In this document: positions 24,400 to 36,720 of the stretch, in pieces
Layout of the letters: each line of letters starts with the position of its first letter
Numbering within the stretch: the stretch's first letter is position 1
DNA from: Icerya purchasi
Lineage: Eukaryota; Arthropoda; Insecta; Hemiptera; Monophlebidae
Length of the DNA: 64,000 nucleotides
Direction of reading: 5' to 3'
Assembly (NCBI GenBank): GCA_039619475.1
Contig: CM077116.1
Location: 376,762,188-376,826,187 of the forward strand
Notes under the pieces: model-generated
The model's database searches: none
Seen by the model: the letters and a program-made list of their open reading frames with translations, nothing else
What the model was told of the DNA's origin: nothing
Position numbers and translations under genes: made by a program

Positions 24400-24935
24400 C
24401 TCGAAATATTGAATTTCTCTTATGTGGACACTGCGTGATTAGAGGTACTAGCAGTGGATTTGGTCTGCCATCTCTGCTATTTTTAGACCAGCTAGGATCG
24501 TTTGATTTTCTAGACCAGCTAGGATCGTTTGATTTGTGACGGTAGGCGCTTAATCCACACTGCCCTTAACACATCACTGCTGATCCATCCCGTCGCTAAA
24601 CCTTATATTTCCATCAGCACGTATGACAAACGTGGTCACCTAAATTTTTCGTAGCAGTTTACGAACAAATGTTGTTTCCGATTGTTTGAAATACCATAGC
24701 AGTGCTTCCTTTATGGTTGTATTTGTATCTTTTTTTGGCGGATACAATATGGTATTTTTTACTACCTTCAAAATGTCCTCGTCAAGGAATCCGACTATGT
24801 GGAAAAATTTATTCGCATCGCCTGTTACATTTGCAGAAAAGAATTGAACTGCCATTCATTGAAATCAGCAGTTCATTCCTCCAAAATGGTAGCGATTTTG
24901 TAACGAATGCGGGATGGTGGCTGCAATAGTCTTTT
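24400..24935 (-). pseudogene. Gypsy-type gag relic
   Basis: The minus frame 24855-24640 reads VQFFSANVTGDANKFFHIV, then FLDEDILKVV, ILYPPKKDTN and FKQSETTFVRKLL. This is the capsid region of retroelement gags that also score as gypsy gag in insects. Homology continues after a stop (VLRAVWIKRLPSQ) to about 24510. Confidence 0.75.
24484..24531 (+). repeat. Tandem duplication, about 26-bp unit
   Basis: AGACCAGCTAGGATCGTTTG occurs twice in a row inside the gag relic. Confidence 0.85.
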
Positions 24936-24961
24936 GTCGCGGAGGAGGATACTGTAACTTC

Positions 24962-27900
24962 GGTACCACTTGCCCTTTTTAGTCAATTTATCTCCCACGA
25001 AAAAAATTTTGAAAGTATATATCACATGCGAAACAGAATATGTGCTAAATTGTTATGCCAGTTAGGTGCTTTTATTCCTATGCTAAATGGTAACTCAAAC
25101 CGGCATGAATTTAGTTACATTTAATAATTTATATCTATTAACAATTCATACCCATATATATGTATGTATGTATGAAAAATTCCATCTTTCGGATTTTATC
25201 ATGGGGACATTCCCTAGACTCCCGGACGCTTGTTCTTCTATTTCATTTGACTACATCGTTCTTAAAAGAATTAATTTACGGTTCGCGTAGCAATTTCTTT
25301 TATACAACTTCAGTTGCATATTTCATAGCGGGTTTCCATTTTTCTCATAACGTTTTTTTCATGTTACCCCTGGCGCAAGAATGGCATCATTAATACATTT
25401 ATTATAAATAACCGCTAATTTCTGTTTAGCGATTTATATTTTTTTTTCCAAAAAAAAAAAAAAAAAAAAAAAAAATACTACTAGAAATCGGAAGTGGAAA
25501 AATAAAAGCAGCTTCGGTAATGCGTCCACCAAGAGAACTGTTAATATGTTAGGCTCTGGTAAAACATCCGGTATGTTTCAATATTAATCACACGATATTT
25601 ATATAAAACAGTTTTGCTCTTAATAAACTCAAAAATAATATTTTAAAGGCAATAACAAAGTAGATTATGCAAATAGTACGTGGGATAAATAAGTAAAATC
25701 ATTAATTCGTCTAAGAACGTGATTTTCTATTATGTTTGCGGAGTCAGCAACAGATGATTAATATTATCAACAAAAAACTGTTCCTTATACGGCAAAGGTG
25801 CGCAAGCCAGACTATTAGAATTTGAAAAGACTATGAAACGGCCATTTCATAATCTAAAGCTTTGAGAAATTTAAAATATTTCAGAACAGAAGAGAGGATC
25901 CGGTGATGCATCAAGGTTAAAAGCTGAACAACACGTAATACCTAAACTCTACTTTTCAAGAGATTTACCCGGTCTGTTCAGCTATCGGCTAAGACCTCGT
26001 ACTTAGTAGGTTGCTGAATGGAGTGTAAGGAAAAACATGTCCATTAGCAGCAGCGGCCGTCTGAGCTTTAGCACTAATATCATAATGAGACCCCGAGACC
26101 CAAAAGAATATTTTGATCCTAATGTACATCTTACGATATCTCTCACAATTTCGATAAAATCGCTGACACTTTTTCTGAAATTACGTAGTTGTAGAGTGAA
26201 GAGTTCACTTATTATCTCTACGTTCTATATTTCAGTTTACTTTCTTGCAGAGAAAATTGAAAATAAAGTGACATTACCGCATTATACGACCTGCGTTTCT
26301 CCTTTTTCTTATAATTTTCCGGCCAAGTTGCACAGTGATGTGTCTGTGACTACAGTTTTGCGACATGGGAGAGCGGTCCTTACATGATATTGCGCTGGTC
26401 CTTTTGCAGCTGTATCCCAAAAACTGTGTTACAGGTAAGCTGATTTTTAGTTATATTATTATATAGTGAAGTGTTGTGCGAAAAAATCAAACAATGCCTA
26501 TAGACAGGAGCTGCCGTCAGATGTATATTTTTTCCAATCGGCATTTTTAGAAAATTTTGAGATACAGCTCCATTTTTTGGTCAGAGTTTTCGGTTAGTGT
26601 CTGAGATTTAGTTCTTTTGACTTCCATAAAAAATTACGATTTCAGCCGAAATATTGTATGAAATTTCAATTAGGACAATGGCACACTCAGCGGTTTTGTT
26701 TATCGCGTCAGTTTAAAAAGGTATGACACAGGCAGCGACGAGTCGATTGGGGTCATCAGTGAATTTAGCATTGTCATGACACACAGCGTTCGATATGCTA
26801 AGCGATTTCAGAACTATCGTGATTCGATGTTGTTTCTGAAAGTCGTTTACTCTGTTCTCACGCGTTTGTTGCTTTTGTTGATCTAGACCTGTGAAGGCAT
26901 ACACAAGATTTTTAGCGGCGGTTTTATTTAGATTTTTTGTTGTTCTTCTTATAGAATTAAAATGGAAAAGATATTATAATGCGGAGAAATGAATTATGAA
27001 ATTAGAAAAATTACCTCCACTGTCGGACACGAGACGAAAAGACTCAGCGGACAGATGTTTTTAAGGAAGCAGTCTTGTGAGGAAATCACATTTTTGCAGA
27101 TAGCGATATGATGGTGAAACAAATAAAGGAAATCGGGATGTTTAAAAGTGTCTCGCGGGCCTCCTCAAAATGTACCTTGTTAAATCATTGCCCACTTTCT
27201 ATAATTAAGATGAACGCTTTTGTTTTCCATGCAGATCGAAAATGAATGTATGCTAATACTTTTTTACTTCCTTATACGCGGTAAAAGAAGTATTGTAACT
27301 ATGAAAAATGTTTAATGTCGTATTTCAACGGATACTTCGACCATCCCTGATTACTCCCCCTTATACGTATAAAAGGAAGTATTGCGTATTCCCGGAGTAT
27401 GTCGACTCTCACGCGTAAAAATCGAAATGAACGTAACGTAAAAATAATATCTAAAGATCAGAATTTTTCTTTTTATTAAAATTTCTTTTTAATTTTAATT
27501 TCCACTTCTAAACTGCTCAAGTGTCATAGAAATATAATTGCAATGTATCAATCTGTTCCGGTTGCGAATATGTCCGAATACATCAAACCAAGCCATTAAA
27601 CACGTTAGTTAATTATTATTAAACCGAATTAATGCCTCGATTACAAGTATATCGTTACCCTTATAATTTCGATTAAAACGTAAAAACACATCGATAATAC
27701 AAAGCTTCTAATACTAAGTAGTCGACAAATTAAAAAAAAAAAAAAAAACAAACAATATTTGTAATCGCTATTCGTAAATTTTACACTTCCTCCCAAACGT
27801 AAAAAGGATGCTTCTGCCTATGAGTTATTTTCTAACATCCTCACTTTTTCACAGCACTTGACTTCTGATGCAGTTGTAATATTTTTTTAACCCAGCATCT

Positions 27901-28590
27901 GACTTAAACGCTCAAATCAAGACCACCGCGTTTTCCTCGTTATTCAATTAAAAACATTTATTCAAATACGTAACACTGCAACCACATTTATCAAACTACG
28001 GCGCATAGCTGCTTCACAATGCTCAGCCTTTCATCGGATCCTTACATGCGTACATATTATCTTTCCAGATTTTTCTCAGTGTACTTGTACTCCATGTCAG
28101 TTTATTGTAGTTATATATTTGATTGTAAGTAGACGTACTTATTTTTGTAATAAATTTGATATAATTTTTATTTGTTTTTGAATTTATGTTATTTTATGTT
28201 ATACATATATATGATTGTTATATGAAATAAAAAAAGCCTTTCAAATCAAAAACTACATTATTTTATAAAAAATTGGAATGGATCCTATTCAATTTGTATG
28301 AATTTGTATTAAAACATTTGATTCGATATACAGCTTTTTGGTTTACGGCCAATTTTCCCGGGAACCTATCTAGGTCGTATAGCGCGAGGTATTGGTGTAT
28401 CTTATTAAGTTTTTTCTTTTTTTTTTTTGTAATAATTATTAAATTTAATCTCTCAGACGAAAAATTAGCGTAACAACAGAACGTTCTTGAACATGGCGTG
28501 CTTTTTTCTTTTCCCGCAATCCCATTAAAAGTATTTTGCAACGTGCTATCAATGTCCCTCAAAAAGAGAGAGCCATGCCTATCGACACAT
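24962..28590. other. Intronic stretch without recognised genes
   Basis: It contains a 26-nt A run at 25450-25475 and a pair of related segments near 27274-27297 and 27360-27385 (TTATACG followed by AAAGAAGTATTG or AAAGGAAGTATTG), which look like a dispersed insect repeat. The 116-codon frame at 26037-26387 has no domain I know. Confidence 0.45.
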
Positions 28591-28596
28591 GTTGAC

Positions 28597-29139
28597 TAGT
28601 GATGAATAAATCCGGAAGGATACGTATTCGCGGATCCATATCTCACAGCGGAGTTGTTAATGTAACTCCGACTACAATTCCGGACACATATCTCCGATCC
28701 AGCAAATACTGAATCGATGAGTGTTAAATACAGATGTTCAAACGGTTCCGTTGAAGAAGCTAAAATATAGACCTTGAACAGAGAAGAACAGGCCCCGTAA
28801 TGAATATCTGAGCAGAATGTGTCAGATCAGTTAGAAAAGTGAAAAATGATACAATTAGGATATTTAGAAAGAAGCTTTATCTTCTAGTGACACAACTTTT
28901 TCTACGATTACATTGCTACATTAGCTATTTTGCAATTACCTTCTCTCTTTCTAGCACACGTAATCTAACCTAACACAACACAGCATCTTCTATCAGTGCA
29001 AACTATTTCCAATTCTGGAGTGTATACATAAACGCCGGACGATCCATATGAATCCGATTATGTATCCGGGATGCAGTTCTCAAACTGCAGTTTAATTCCG
29101 AATCCGTATCCGAAAAAAAAACGAACTTACCCATCACGG
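28597..29139. mobile_element. Possible hAT-type MITE
   Basis: It starts with TAGTGATG, the same start as the MITEs at 38363 and 43775, and ends near CATCAC (29132-29137). Internal ATCCGGA/TCCGGAT words are repeated on both strands. No target-site duplication was found, so the right end is uncertain. Confidence 0.35.
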
Positions 29140-29174
29140 AATCGACACTGGTCGTCAGTAAGCTAGATAAATAA

Positions 29175-29531
29175 ATCCCATCAAAAATGTAAATGTAAAA
29201 ATGGGAGCCAAGTTCAATATTAAGAAAATGCGTGGTTGTCGACTTCGCCGACAAAACAATTGAGATGTAAGTGGGTGCCAAGTTCTGTAGATAATCGCTT
29301 AAAATTTATTTATAAGAACATACAACGTTTTAAGATAAATTTTAAAAGAACGTTTTTTTAAAATTTATCTTAGAATGTTGTATGTTCTTATAAATAAATT
29401 TTAAGCGATTATCTACAGAACTTGGCACCCATTTAGATCTCAATTCTTTTGGCGGCCACGTCGACAACTACGCATATTCTTAATATTGAACACTTGGCTC
29501 CTACTTTTAAAATTAATGTTTTTGACGGGAT
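29175..29531. mobile_element. Fold-back element with about 175-bp inverted arms
   Basis: The left half (from AATCCCATCAAAAATG) is the reverse complement of the right half (to TTTTTGACGGGAT), with scattered mismatches. Both contain GGCACCCA or GGGTGCC, AGATAATCGCTTAAAATTTA and GAACATACAACG. The centre is near 29353. If transcribed it would form a long hairpin RNA. There is no coding sequence; it is a snap-back MITE. Confidence 0.85.
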
Positions 29532-30414
29532 ATCATTACTTTTTGTAAAGAAATTATTATTATTTATTCAAATCCAAATTCAAATCATTTATTCTTTAAA
29601 AAAGACTTACAAAGTGAGCACTTTTTGAAAGTCAAGTTATCGAGTCTGTCTGTCCCCTAACTCTAAAACTACCGCCACTTCGGATCTGTATGGCTGAAGA
29701 GAACAAGTGGCAAGAAACCCTAACTATAGCACACAGGGCCCTACAAATATGTCATGTTATTTTCATCTCTTTTTTTACAAGTATGTCAAAATCAATATAC
29801 AATATCATGTTCATTTCCTGTGATGTGCTGGAATCGCATTACTCCATAATATTTAAAATAGTCATCTATTTTATAATAAGCTTTGTCAAGCATGCTTCAC
29901 AGCAATTTTAAATTTATTTTCCGGTAGGTCACAAGTATCTCGATTGGAATTTTATTACAAAATCGCACATAAAGCCTTTAATAAAAATCGATTGCTTGGA
30001 AAATATTTCAAATTGTAAAAATTCACTGTTTTCTGATTTTTTTCCTTTGCATACACGCAATTAGCCAGCTGGACGCCAAATTTCAACTTTCTAGGTCATC
30101 TGGAAGTGGGTTAGGTTTTTGATGTCAGTCAGTGATAAAAATTCCGATTTTTAAACGTCAATATCTCAATAACCGTTTGAGTTGTATTTATGAAATTTGG
30201 GGGTACCAAATTTCACGAGTTTATGTTGAATAGATTTTGAGTTATTAGGGGGTTAAAAGTAGCTCCAAATGGTTCGTATAGTGAACACATGGCTGCTGCG
30301 TCGTCGCCAGTTTCTTTTTCTTGGCTTGAACTTGGCTTGACACGCTGCCGCGTGTTTAGATACGTTTTGTTAGAAATAATTTAGAGAAAACTTTTTTTTT
30401 ACCCCCCCTGGGTT
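29532..30414. other. Intronic non-coding stretch
   Basis: Nothing recognised apart from AT-rich filler. Confidence 0.45.
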
Positions 30415-30995
30415 TGCTACCAGAGAGCACATTAGCCCAGCAAAATGGAAGAGATGCATGGAACAGAATAGAAACTATATTTTTATTTTATCGAAAATGG
30501 AATCAAGGAACACCTCTAGAACAGGAACAACTGAGAGAATAAACAGAGAAAGAACATAGGAGGCATTGAAAGGAGCAGGAAGACCAAGCTTTAAAAGATA
30601 ATAAAGTAATTCACGCTCGCGAGATAAACCAGAACACTCGAAGAACACGTGATTCGCATCACAAATATACTAGGAACCTTCAGAATGCAATGGATACTTA
30701 GGGGATGTAGCCAAGGAAAAGCGATTTAGAGAAGAAGGAAGAAGACTATGCGAGAAACGGAGGCGAGATAGTTTAGTAATTATGGACCGACTGGGGAAAT
30801 CATAGAACCAACGACGAGAAGAAGGAACAGGGTTAATCAAGAGATAAAAGGATAAGGATTAGCAAAAAGAGAAACATAAACAGAGTGCCTAAGATGGCAG
30901 GATTTAGATGGAAGAAGAATATTGTGTGCTGGAACCCTACTAATAAAATTTCCGTTGGAAGCTGCTTTAGCAAGGAGGTCAACGGTTACATTTCC
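30415..30995 (-). pseudogene. Non-LTR element, RNase H end and C-terminal zinc region
   Basis: Minus-strand words: GNVTVDLLAKAASNG (the end of an RNase H domain, about 30990), VPAHNILLPS, then ITKLSRLRFSHSLLPSSLNR (30790-30730) and CDANHVFFEC followed by LSRERELL (30665-30620). This is the carboxyl end of I/R1-like LINE polyproteins, where a Cys/His cluster follows the RNase H. Frameshifts are present. Confidence 0.75.
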
Positions 30996-31434
30996 AAGAG
31001 AAAACTTAAAGAGATAAAAATAAAGAAAAAAAATTTCATCGTTGTAAACGTTTCGATTAGCGTAATTCCTTCGAGAAAGCCGTAATGGTACCGAGCGAAA
31101 AAACCAGTGGAAAAATTCGATGGCGGAGAAAAGAAAATGCGTCGCATTATTGTAAGTCAGTAATTTTATTTAAAAAAAAAAAAACAATTAACATACACGG
31201 ATTTTCTTCGAACAGTATTTATGTAAAATGTAAACTGGCTAGCGATAGACATTTTTCACCTGAAAAATCCATACAGTTCTATTTATTTTACATTTTTAAT
31301 GGGAATAATCGTTGCAGCTATGTGATTTTAAAAAATAATTCGCATAACGGCTGTTTCGAGTTAATTCGCGGCGCATTGTATTTTTGCCAGTGTTATTAAT
31401 AATTAAACGACTACTAATTTTCATCTGCACTCAC

Positions 31435-31687
31435 CGAAGCGCTCGACTTAATTTGTCGTAGTTCATGTTGGGCTTCGATTTTCGTTCACCCCATCTTCTG
31501 GCCACTTCGTCCGGATCGGTTAGCTTGAATTCGCCGTTTGTGCCTTCCCAAGCTATGCAGTTAGCGTTGTTCGAATCGGCTAAGAGTTCCAATAAGAACT
31601 GCCACAGTTGAATTTGTCCTGAACCTCCTCCGGCTGTACTCTGTGCGATTAATCGACCGCTGGCTGCTGTTAGCAATTCGTACGGAT
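31435..31687 (-). CDS. ETS transcription factor (ERG/FLI class), ETS-domain exon
   Basis: The minus-strand exon lies between acceptor TCGTAG (31689-31688) and donor GTGAGT (31434). It begins with the last two bases of an Asp codon and reads [12 protein letters not shown], then [15 protein letters not shown] (start of the ETS domain, helix 1), [40 protein letters not shown] and the split Arg. The DPYxxL-x5-SxRL lead-in is diagnostic of the ERG/FLI subgroup. Helix 3 residues [10 protein letters not shown] contact the GGAA core. It continues in the exon at 21456-21792. Upstream exons, including any Pointed domain, lie to the right and were not recognised. Confidence 0.95.
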
Positions 31688-31927
31688 CTACGACAGAATC
31701 GAATTATACTTTAAATTATTTCACCTGCAACTATAATTTGTTTCGTAGAATGATTAGTATACGGAAAAACAACGGTTGGGCGACCTTAACGAAGTTGCGG
31801 TTCGATTCGGACCGAACGTGATTTCAACTTGCAAGCAGAAAATGACACGAGAATCAGCGATGGCAACGATGGAGCAACTGAGCGACCAGTCTGCCATTCG
31901 TGCAAATTTCGATCTTCGTTTGCACGA

Positions 31928-32215
31928 TTATCTAGTATAATCTTTGATTTATTCAGTTCACGATAGTAGTGTGTTGACCGAAAGCAGTATCCTTGCGTGA
32001 ATAAGTAGTAAAGAGAATAAACTGGATTAGTCGAGGAATGAGAAAAAGAAATTGGAAATGTGTGCAAATCGAAATCATTGTTAGTCAGATTATTTCGTAT
32101 AATCTTCCATTTATTCAGTTCACGATAGTACTGTCCGAAAGCAGTACATCCTTGCGTGGATAAATAGTAAAGAGAATATAAACTGGATTATTTGAGGAAT
32201 GAAAAAAAGAAATTA
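31928..32215. repeat. Tandem duplication (about 127 bp, 161-bp period)
   Basis: The segment at 31928-32055 (ATTTATTCAGTTCACGATAG, CCGAAAGCAGTA and TAGTAAAGAGAATA) recurs at 32089-32215 with small differences. It lies 240 bp upstream of the ETS-domain exon in transcription order, within an intron. Confidence 0.85.
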
Positions 32216-33324
32216 CAAAGAAAGCATTGTAATTTTACCAGCGCACCGAGTGAGCTTTGACACTTTTCCGGTAACATTTGCGACGAACTATATAGTTACA
32301 GATTGTAACGAAGGTTTCTAAGGTGAAAAAAAACAAAATCGGTTCTGAAATGCACTAGTTTTTATTAGCAATAGTCTCGAAAGAGGGTAATGTTTTAATT
32401 TATAACCTTCACCTTGTGACTTTATCTCTCTGTAGAGAATGATAACATTTCGGAGCACAACATTTCTATCAGCTGATTTCTTTTAAATAAGTATTAAAAT
32501 ATGTTGACAAGCGGCTCATCGGAGTATATATTAAATTTATTTCTTATACAGGTTTCTTCTTTAATTAATTTTTTCCGCAATTCCCTTCAGGACATCTTAC
32601 AACTTTAGGATAAAGTCGCAAAGTATAAAAGATCATCTCCACCTGAGCTCTTGATTAATTAAGCCGAAATTATTTTATATTGTAAACATTAAAATGTAAA
32701 TAAATAAATTAACTAATAAAATTAATAAAATAACAATTGTTTAACTTCTTAACTTCCCAGGATCAACAGTAAATATTAGTTTCTAGTGATTTCTGCGAAC
32801 GGAACTTACAACTGAACTTTCTACTTCTACGCTACTTCTAAATGCTCTTCTCAGAGTTCCTCGCAAAAACACTATTTATGATTGCACGAAACGCTTAAAG
32901 AAAGCAAACAGGTAAATCTACGGAAAAAAGAAATTTACAATAAAAGTTTTAAGACAGTTTGTGAAAATCTGATGTGTAGCATAGACTAGAGTGACGGGGT
33001 TTCACTTAATATTAAGGATAAAGATTCCGCTTATTAATCAGAACACATCGGGTAGTAATAATTTTTGATCTAGCGGTTATATTCCAGTTATTGCCGACTA
33101 TAGATTGATACTAACAAAGAAATTCAGTTATAGAGATAAAGAAAAATGAATTCTACCAGTATTGAAAATTAAAGAAAATAATTACAAACAGGAATTAACT
33201 GTCGCAAATAAAAAAAAATAAAATAAATGGACGTCAAGGAGGAAAAATGGCGAATGATGAATTGAGCAATCACAAGTGCTGCGAAAAAAAACAAAACTGG
33301 TAGCAATAAAAAAAAATATATATA
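32216..33324. other. AT-rich non-coding stretch
   Basis: No gene or element recognised. Confidence 0.45.
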
Positions 33325-34637
33325 CGATTGTCTTTCAATAAGTAAACAGACAAATCGCTATAAAATTTTTAATTACTGATAAACTTACAATTTTTTTTTC
33401 ACTTTTCGACGTAATCCCCCTCTACACGAATGCACTTGTTCAACCGGTCTACGAAGCTTTGTATTCCCTTGGCAAAGAATTCGTTAGGTTGAGTGCGGAA
33501 CCACTTTAGCTATGCTCCTTGACTTCTTCGTTGTTTTCGAAAACGTGTCCCCACGCAAAGAGTTCTTAAGCGGCCCGAACAAATGGAAATCTGACGGGAC
33601 TAAGTCAGAGCTATATGGGGAATGTGGGAGGACCTCCCGCCGCATTTTCCCCAATATAGCTTGCGCTGACAGGGCGCTGTGGGTGGGGGGGTGGCATTGT
33701 CCTGCTGAAGAATGACCCCTTTCGTGATGCGTGCTGGCCGTTTTCGCCGTATCGCCGGTCGAAGTTGGGTTTTGAGCATTTCTGCATACGACTCTACGTT
33801 GACAGTACCTCTATCTTCCAGATAATGACAAAGAACCGCGTCTTTCACATCCCAAAAGACGGTCAAAAGCACTTTGTTTGCTGGAGGACGCGACTTGAAT
33901 TTTTTGGCTACAGGCGACTGCGGATGCTTCAACATGGTGCTTTGTTTTTTTCGTTTCAGGCTCGTAATGATGGACCCATATCTCGTCACCGATGACTATA
34001 CGTACTAAAAAGGCCTCACCTTCAATATCGAACCGATTTTTGAGCTCCTTGCAAATTCTTAGCTGAATTTCTTTGTGCACCGCGAATAACATTTTGGGAA
34101 TCCATCTCGCGCAGGTTTTACTGAAATCGTTGTGAATAATATTGTGGACGGTACCGGCATTCACACCGTACTGGAGTGATATTTCTTCGATTGTAACCCG
34201 CCTGTCGGCTAAAATCATCTTCTCAATGTTTTTTATGAGGATCAGCGATGTCACTTAATTGGGCATTTACACGGTTCGTGTCGCTGTACTTTTTCGGCTG
34301 TTTTTGAACTGATCCATCCACGAATAAAAACTTGCGCGATTCATACACGAACTACCGTATTGTTCGGTCATTGTCCGATAAATATCGCTGGGTTTTCCCT
34401 TCTGACATCAAAAAACGAATAACACTGCGCTGCTGTTCATAGTGTGTACTTTTGTGGAGTGACGCCGGACCACTTTGGGAATCACTGGTGAACAACCGAC
34501 GACGCATAACAGTAACAAAACATTCGCAGTGCGTAGCCAACTCTCCAACTAACAAAACGAGCTATCGTGGAAGTCGCTACCACCTTTAGTCCCCCCCCCC
34601 AGAGCGATTTGTCTGTTTACGTCTCGATGGACCCTCG
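33325..34637 (-). mobile_element. Full-length mariner element
   Basis: 1313 bp flanked by TA on both sides (33323-33324 and 34638-34639), the target-site duplication of mariner. The terminal inverted repeats are about 33 bp and share GTAAACAGACAAATCGCT exactly (33342-33359 and its complement at 34603-34620). The outermost parts differ. It holds one transposase gene, now broken. The size is right for a complete mariner. Confidence 0.92.
33399..34507 (-). pseudogene. Mariner transposase pseudogene
   Basis: The minus-strand homology order is complete: QRSVIRFLMSEG at the start, EQYGSSCMNRASFYSW, then GVNAGTVHNIIHND (helix-turn-helix), then the first catalytic block VIGDEIWVHHYEPE. In another frame follow KHPQSPVAKKF and LLTVFWDVK, then the second block LQQDNATP, where the usual His after the block is lost. 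In a third frame come SSDLVPSDFHLFGPLKN with the third Asp, NEFFAKGIQ and a stop at 33399-33401. All three catalytic aspartates of the DD34D class can be seen, but at least three frameshifts and an early stop separate them. Confidence 0.9.
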
Positions 34638-34639
34638 TA

Positions 34640-36720
34640 CATATATAAAAAAAAACCTGAATAAAAATGTATAAAGTACAAGATATAGATGAACGAAGAA
34701 AATCAGAAGTAAAAAAAAATAGTGGCAGGTAAAAGAAAATATAAAGAAAAATACGAAACAGAATTACCAGAAAGTGTCGAGAAGAAAAACAAAAATGAAC
34801 AGGAAATGTAAAGATATAGAAATTCGAAGAAAAATAAAGCGGAAGAAGCGTTTAGAGAAATAAATGAAATGAACTAAAAAACGTAAAACAATAATTAGTA
34901 ATATCATAAATAAAAAGCAAGAAAAACTACTTTTAACGGAAGAAGCAAATTTGTAAAAGATGGAAATAACATCTGGAAAATCGAAAATGATGGCAATATA
35001 CAAGAAATAAAACTGAATACAGAGAAGAAAAAGGTAACAAAGGACTTTAAATAATGAAAGAAGAATTTGAATTGGCATTAAAAGAGCTTGCGAATAAAAA
35101 AGCGTTAGATCCAGATAACATAAACCAACCGAATTACCACGAATGGCTGATGAAGAAACACTAAAGGAAAATTTCTAGAACATATCAAAAAGATGTTATC
35201 AGCAGGGTAAATTACCGGAAGATTTCAATAATACGGTAACAATATCGAAAAAGTCCAATACAAAAGAATGCTCGGAGGAAAGAGTAAAATAAGCCCAATA
35301 CCACATACATACATAAAAATTAATAATAAAAATTGTAACGAAAAGAATCAAAAAAAAAGAGGAAATACTAAATAACGACCAAGTCAGATTTAGAAGAGAA
35401 AAGGGAACTCGAGAAGTTATACTGTCATTAAGATTAACAGTCGAAAAGAAAATTGAAGTCGAAGAAGAATTGTACTTAGCCTTCATAGATATAGAAAAAA
35501 CGTTTGACCGCCTAACGTGGGGAATATTATTCTTAAAATTAGAAGAAATAGACCAGAGCAATAGGAAAATAATAAAGGTGAATTGCCCAAAGAACAAACG
35601 TTGAAGTAAGAATTGACCACTCGAAAGAAGAAGCGAAACTAAAACTGGCATGTCCATTATCAGCTATGTTATTTAAACGGGTCAATTGTAGAAATAAAAA
35701 CACCAAATATCAACATTACAAAAACTATCGAAACAAATAAATTTAAAAATAAATATGAGCAAAATATAAATGTTTTTTTTTCTTTTTTTTTTTTTTTTTG
35801 CGTTCGTCCGTGGCTTTGACCCAACAACTTGAATATATTATGTTAGAAAATTAAATTCTGCGGCGATAGGAAATGGAAAGATCAAAAGTTTGAAGTAATA
35901 GAATTATTATTGATAGAGATGGGAAGTAAAGAATAAGGGAAGCCCTGTAGGAAGCCGGAAGGCCAAGAGACAAGATTTTCAAACACAAAATAGAACACGT
36001 TCGCCTAATAATAATCTTAGCTGCAAACAATGAAAAGAAAATACAGATGAAATTAGTGAAATTTTAGAACATGCAGAACAATTGAAATATCCGGGTAAAC
36101 AATAATAGCACGTAGAGGAAAAAAGTAATGTTGAAGTAAAAACAAGAATAGCAATTGCCAAAAAAGTTTTTATGAGAAAAAAACAATTATTCGATAAAAG
36201 AAAAGACTAATGAAAAAGCGTACATTTTTTTTTTCTTTTTGGGGTCCAGCAACCAAGGAATTTTACCCCGACAGAATTAAAAAAGGAAGGGGTCAATTAT
36301 ATCTTATGGACGGGGTCAGATATTATTAGTAGGAAAGAACAAATAATGGGAACGATATGTGGCGAAACATATTATAGAGTATCCTGTTGCAAGATGGAAA
36401 CATGAGTGATATCAAAGAGTCGCAAAGACCGATTGAAGGCCTTTGAAATGTGTGGATTGAACATCGCACACAGAAGAAAATAAATTCATAGATGCTGGAA
36501 ATGACGGATGACGAGAGGAAGCTGATAAGAATAATACAAAAAAAGAGAGACCGACTTTCGGGGAATCTACGTCACAAAACACCTTCACAAGTACAATAAT
36601 TAAGGAGAAAAGAGGAAGCGACGGAGACCTCAGACTACATGAATAGATGAAGAAAAAATGAAAAAGCAAATGACATAAAAAATAATTAAAAACAGAAAAA
36701 ATTGGATAAGGATGGTGGGT
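34640..36720 (+). pseudogene. Decayed non-LTR retrotransposon
   Basis: Plus-strand words in shifting frames: EEFELALKELANKKALDPDNI (linker before the RT, 35056), GKLPEDFNN (35210), then DQVRFRREKGTREVILSLRL (35378), LAFIDIEKTFDRLTWG with the first RT Asp (35478-35520), and KLACPLSAMLF (35640). The ADD-box region is not legible. Near 36505-36580 RKLIRIIQKKRDRLSGNLRHKT resembles the C-terminal IGHxLRH region. ATGATGATG near the end is common in LINE 3' tails. The mariner's right flank abuts it, so the mariner may have inserted into this LINE. Confidence 0.7.

Larger units (their letters stand above)
22230..24935 (-). mobile_element. Fossil Ty3/gypsy retrotransposon
   Basis: On the minus strand gag (24930-24400), protease (about 23620-23430), RT (23400-22870) and RNase H (22500-22230) occur in the expected order. 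No LTRs were recognised. A plus-strand LINE tail (24100-24273) lies between gag and protease. All parts carry stops and frameshifts, so this is an old insertion in the ETS intron. Confidence 0.8.
21793..31434 (-). other. 9.6-kb intron inside the ETS domain
   Basis: It is bounded by a GTGAGT donor (31434) and a CAG acceptor (21793). It splits the codon of the Arg that precedes the Tyr triplet of recognition helix 3. It houses gypsy, non-LTR, fold-back and possibly hAT remnants, listed separately. Confidence 0.9.

Noticed and set aside
26037..26387. 116-codon plus-strand frame
   Set aside because: No domain on either strand and no splice or codon evidence; likely chance.
31786..32067. 93-codon minus frame upstream of the ETS exon
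   Set aside because: It overlaps the tandem duplication and is not open in the second copy; no ETS-family similarity.
35199..35657. 152-codon minus frame
   Set aside because: It is the antisense shadow of the plus-strand LINE reverse transcriptase relic.
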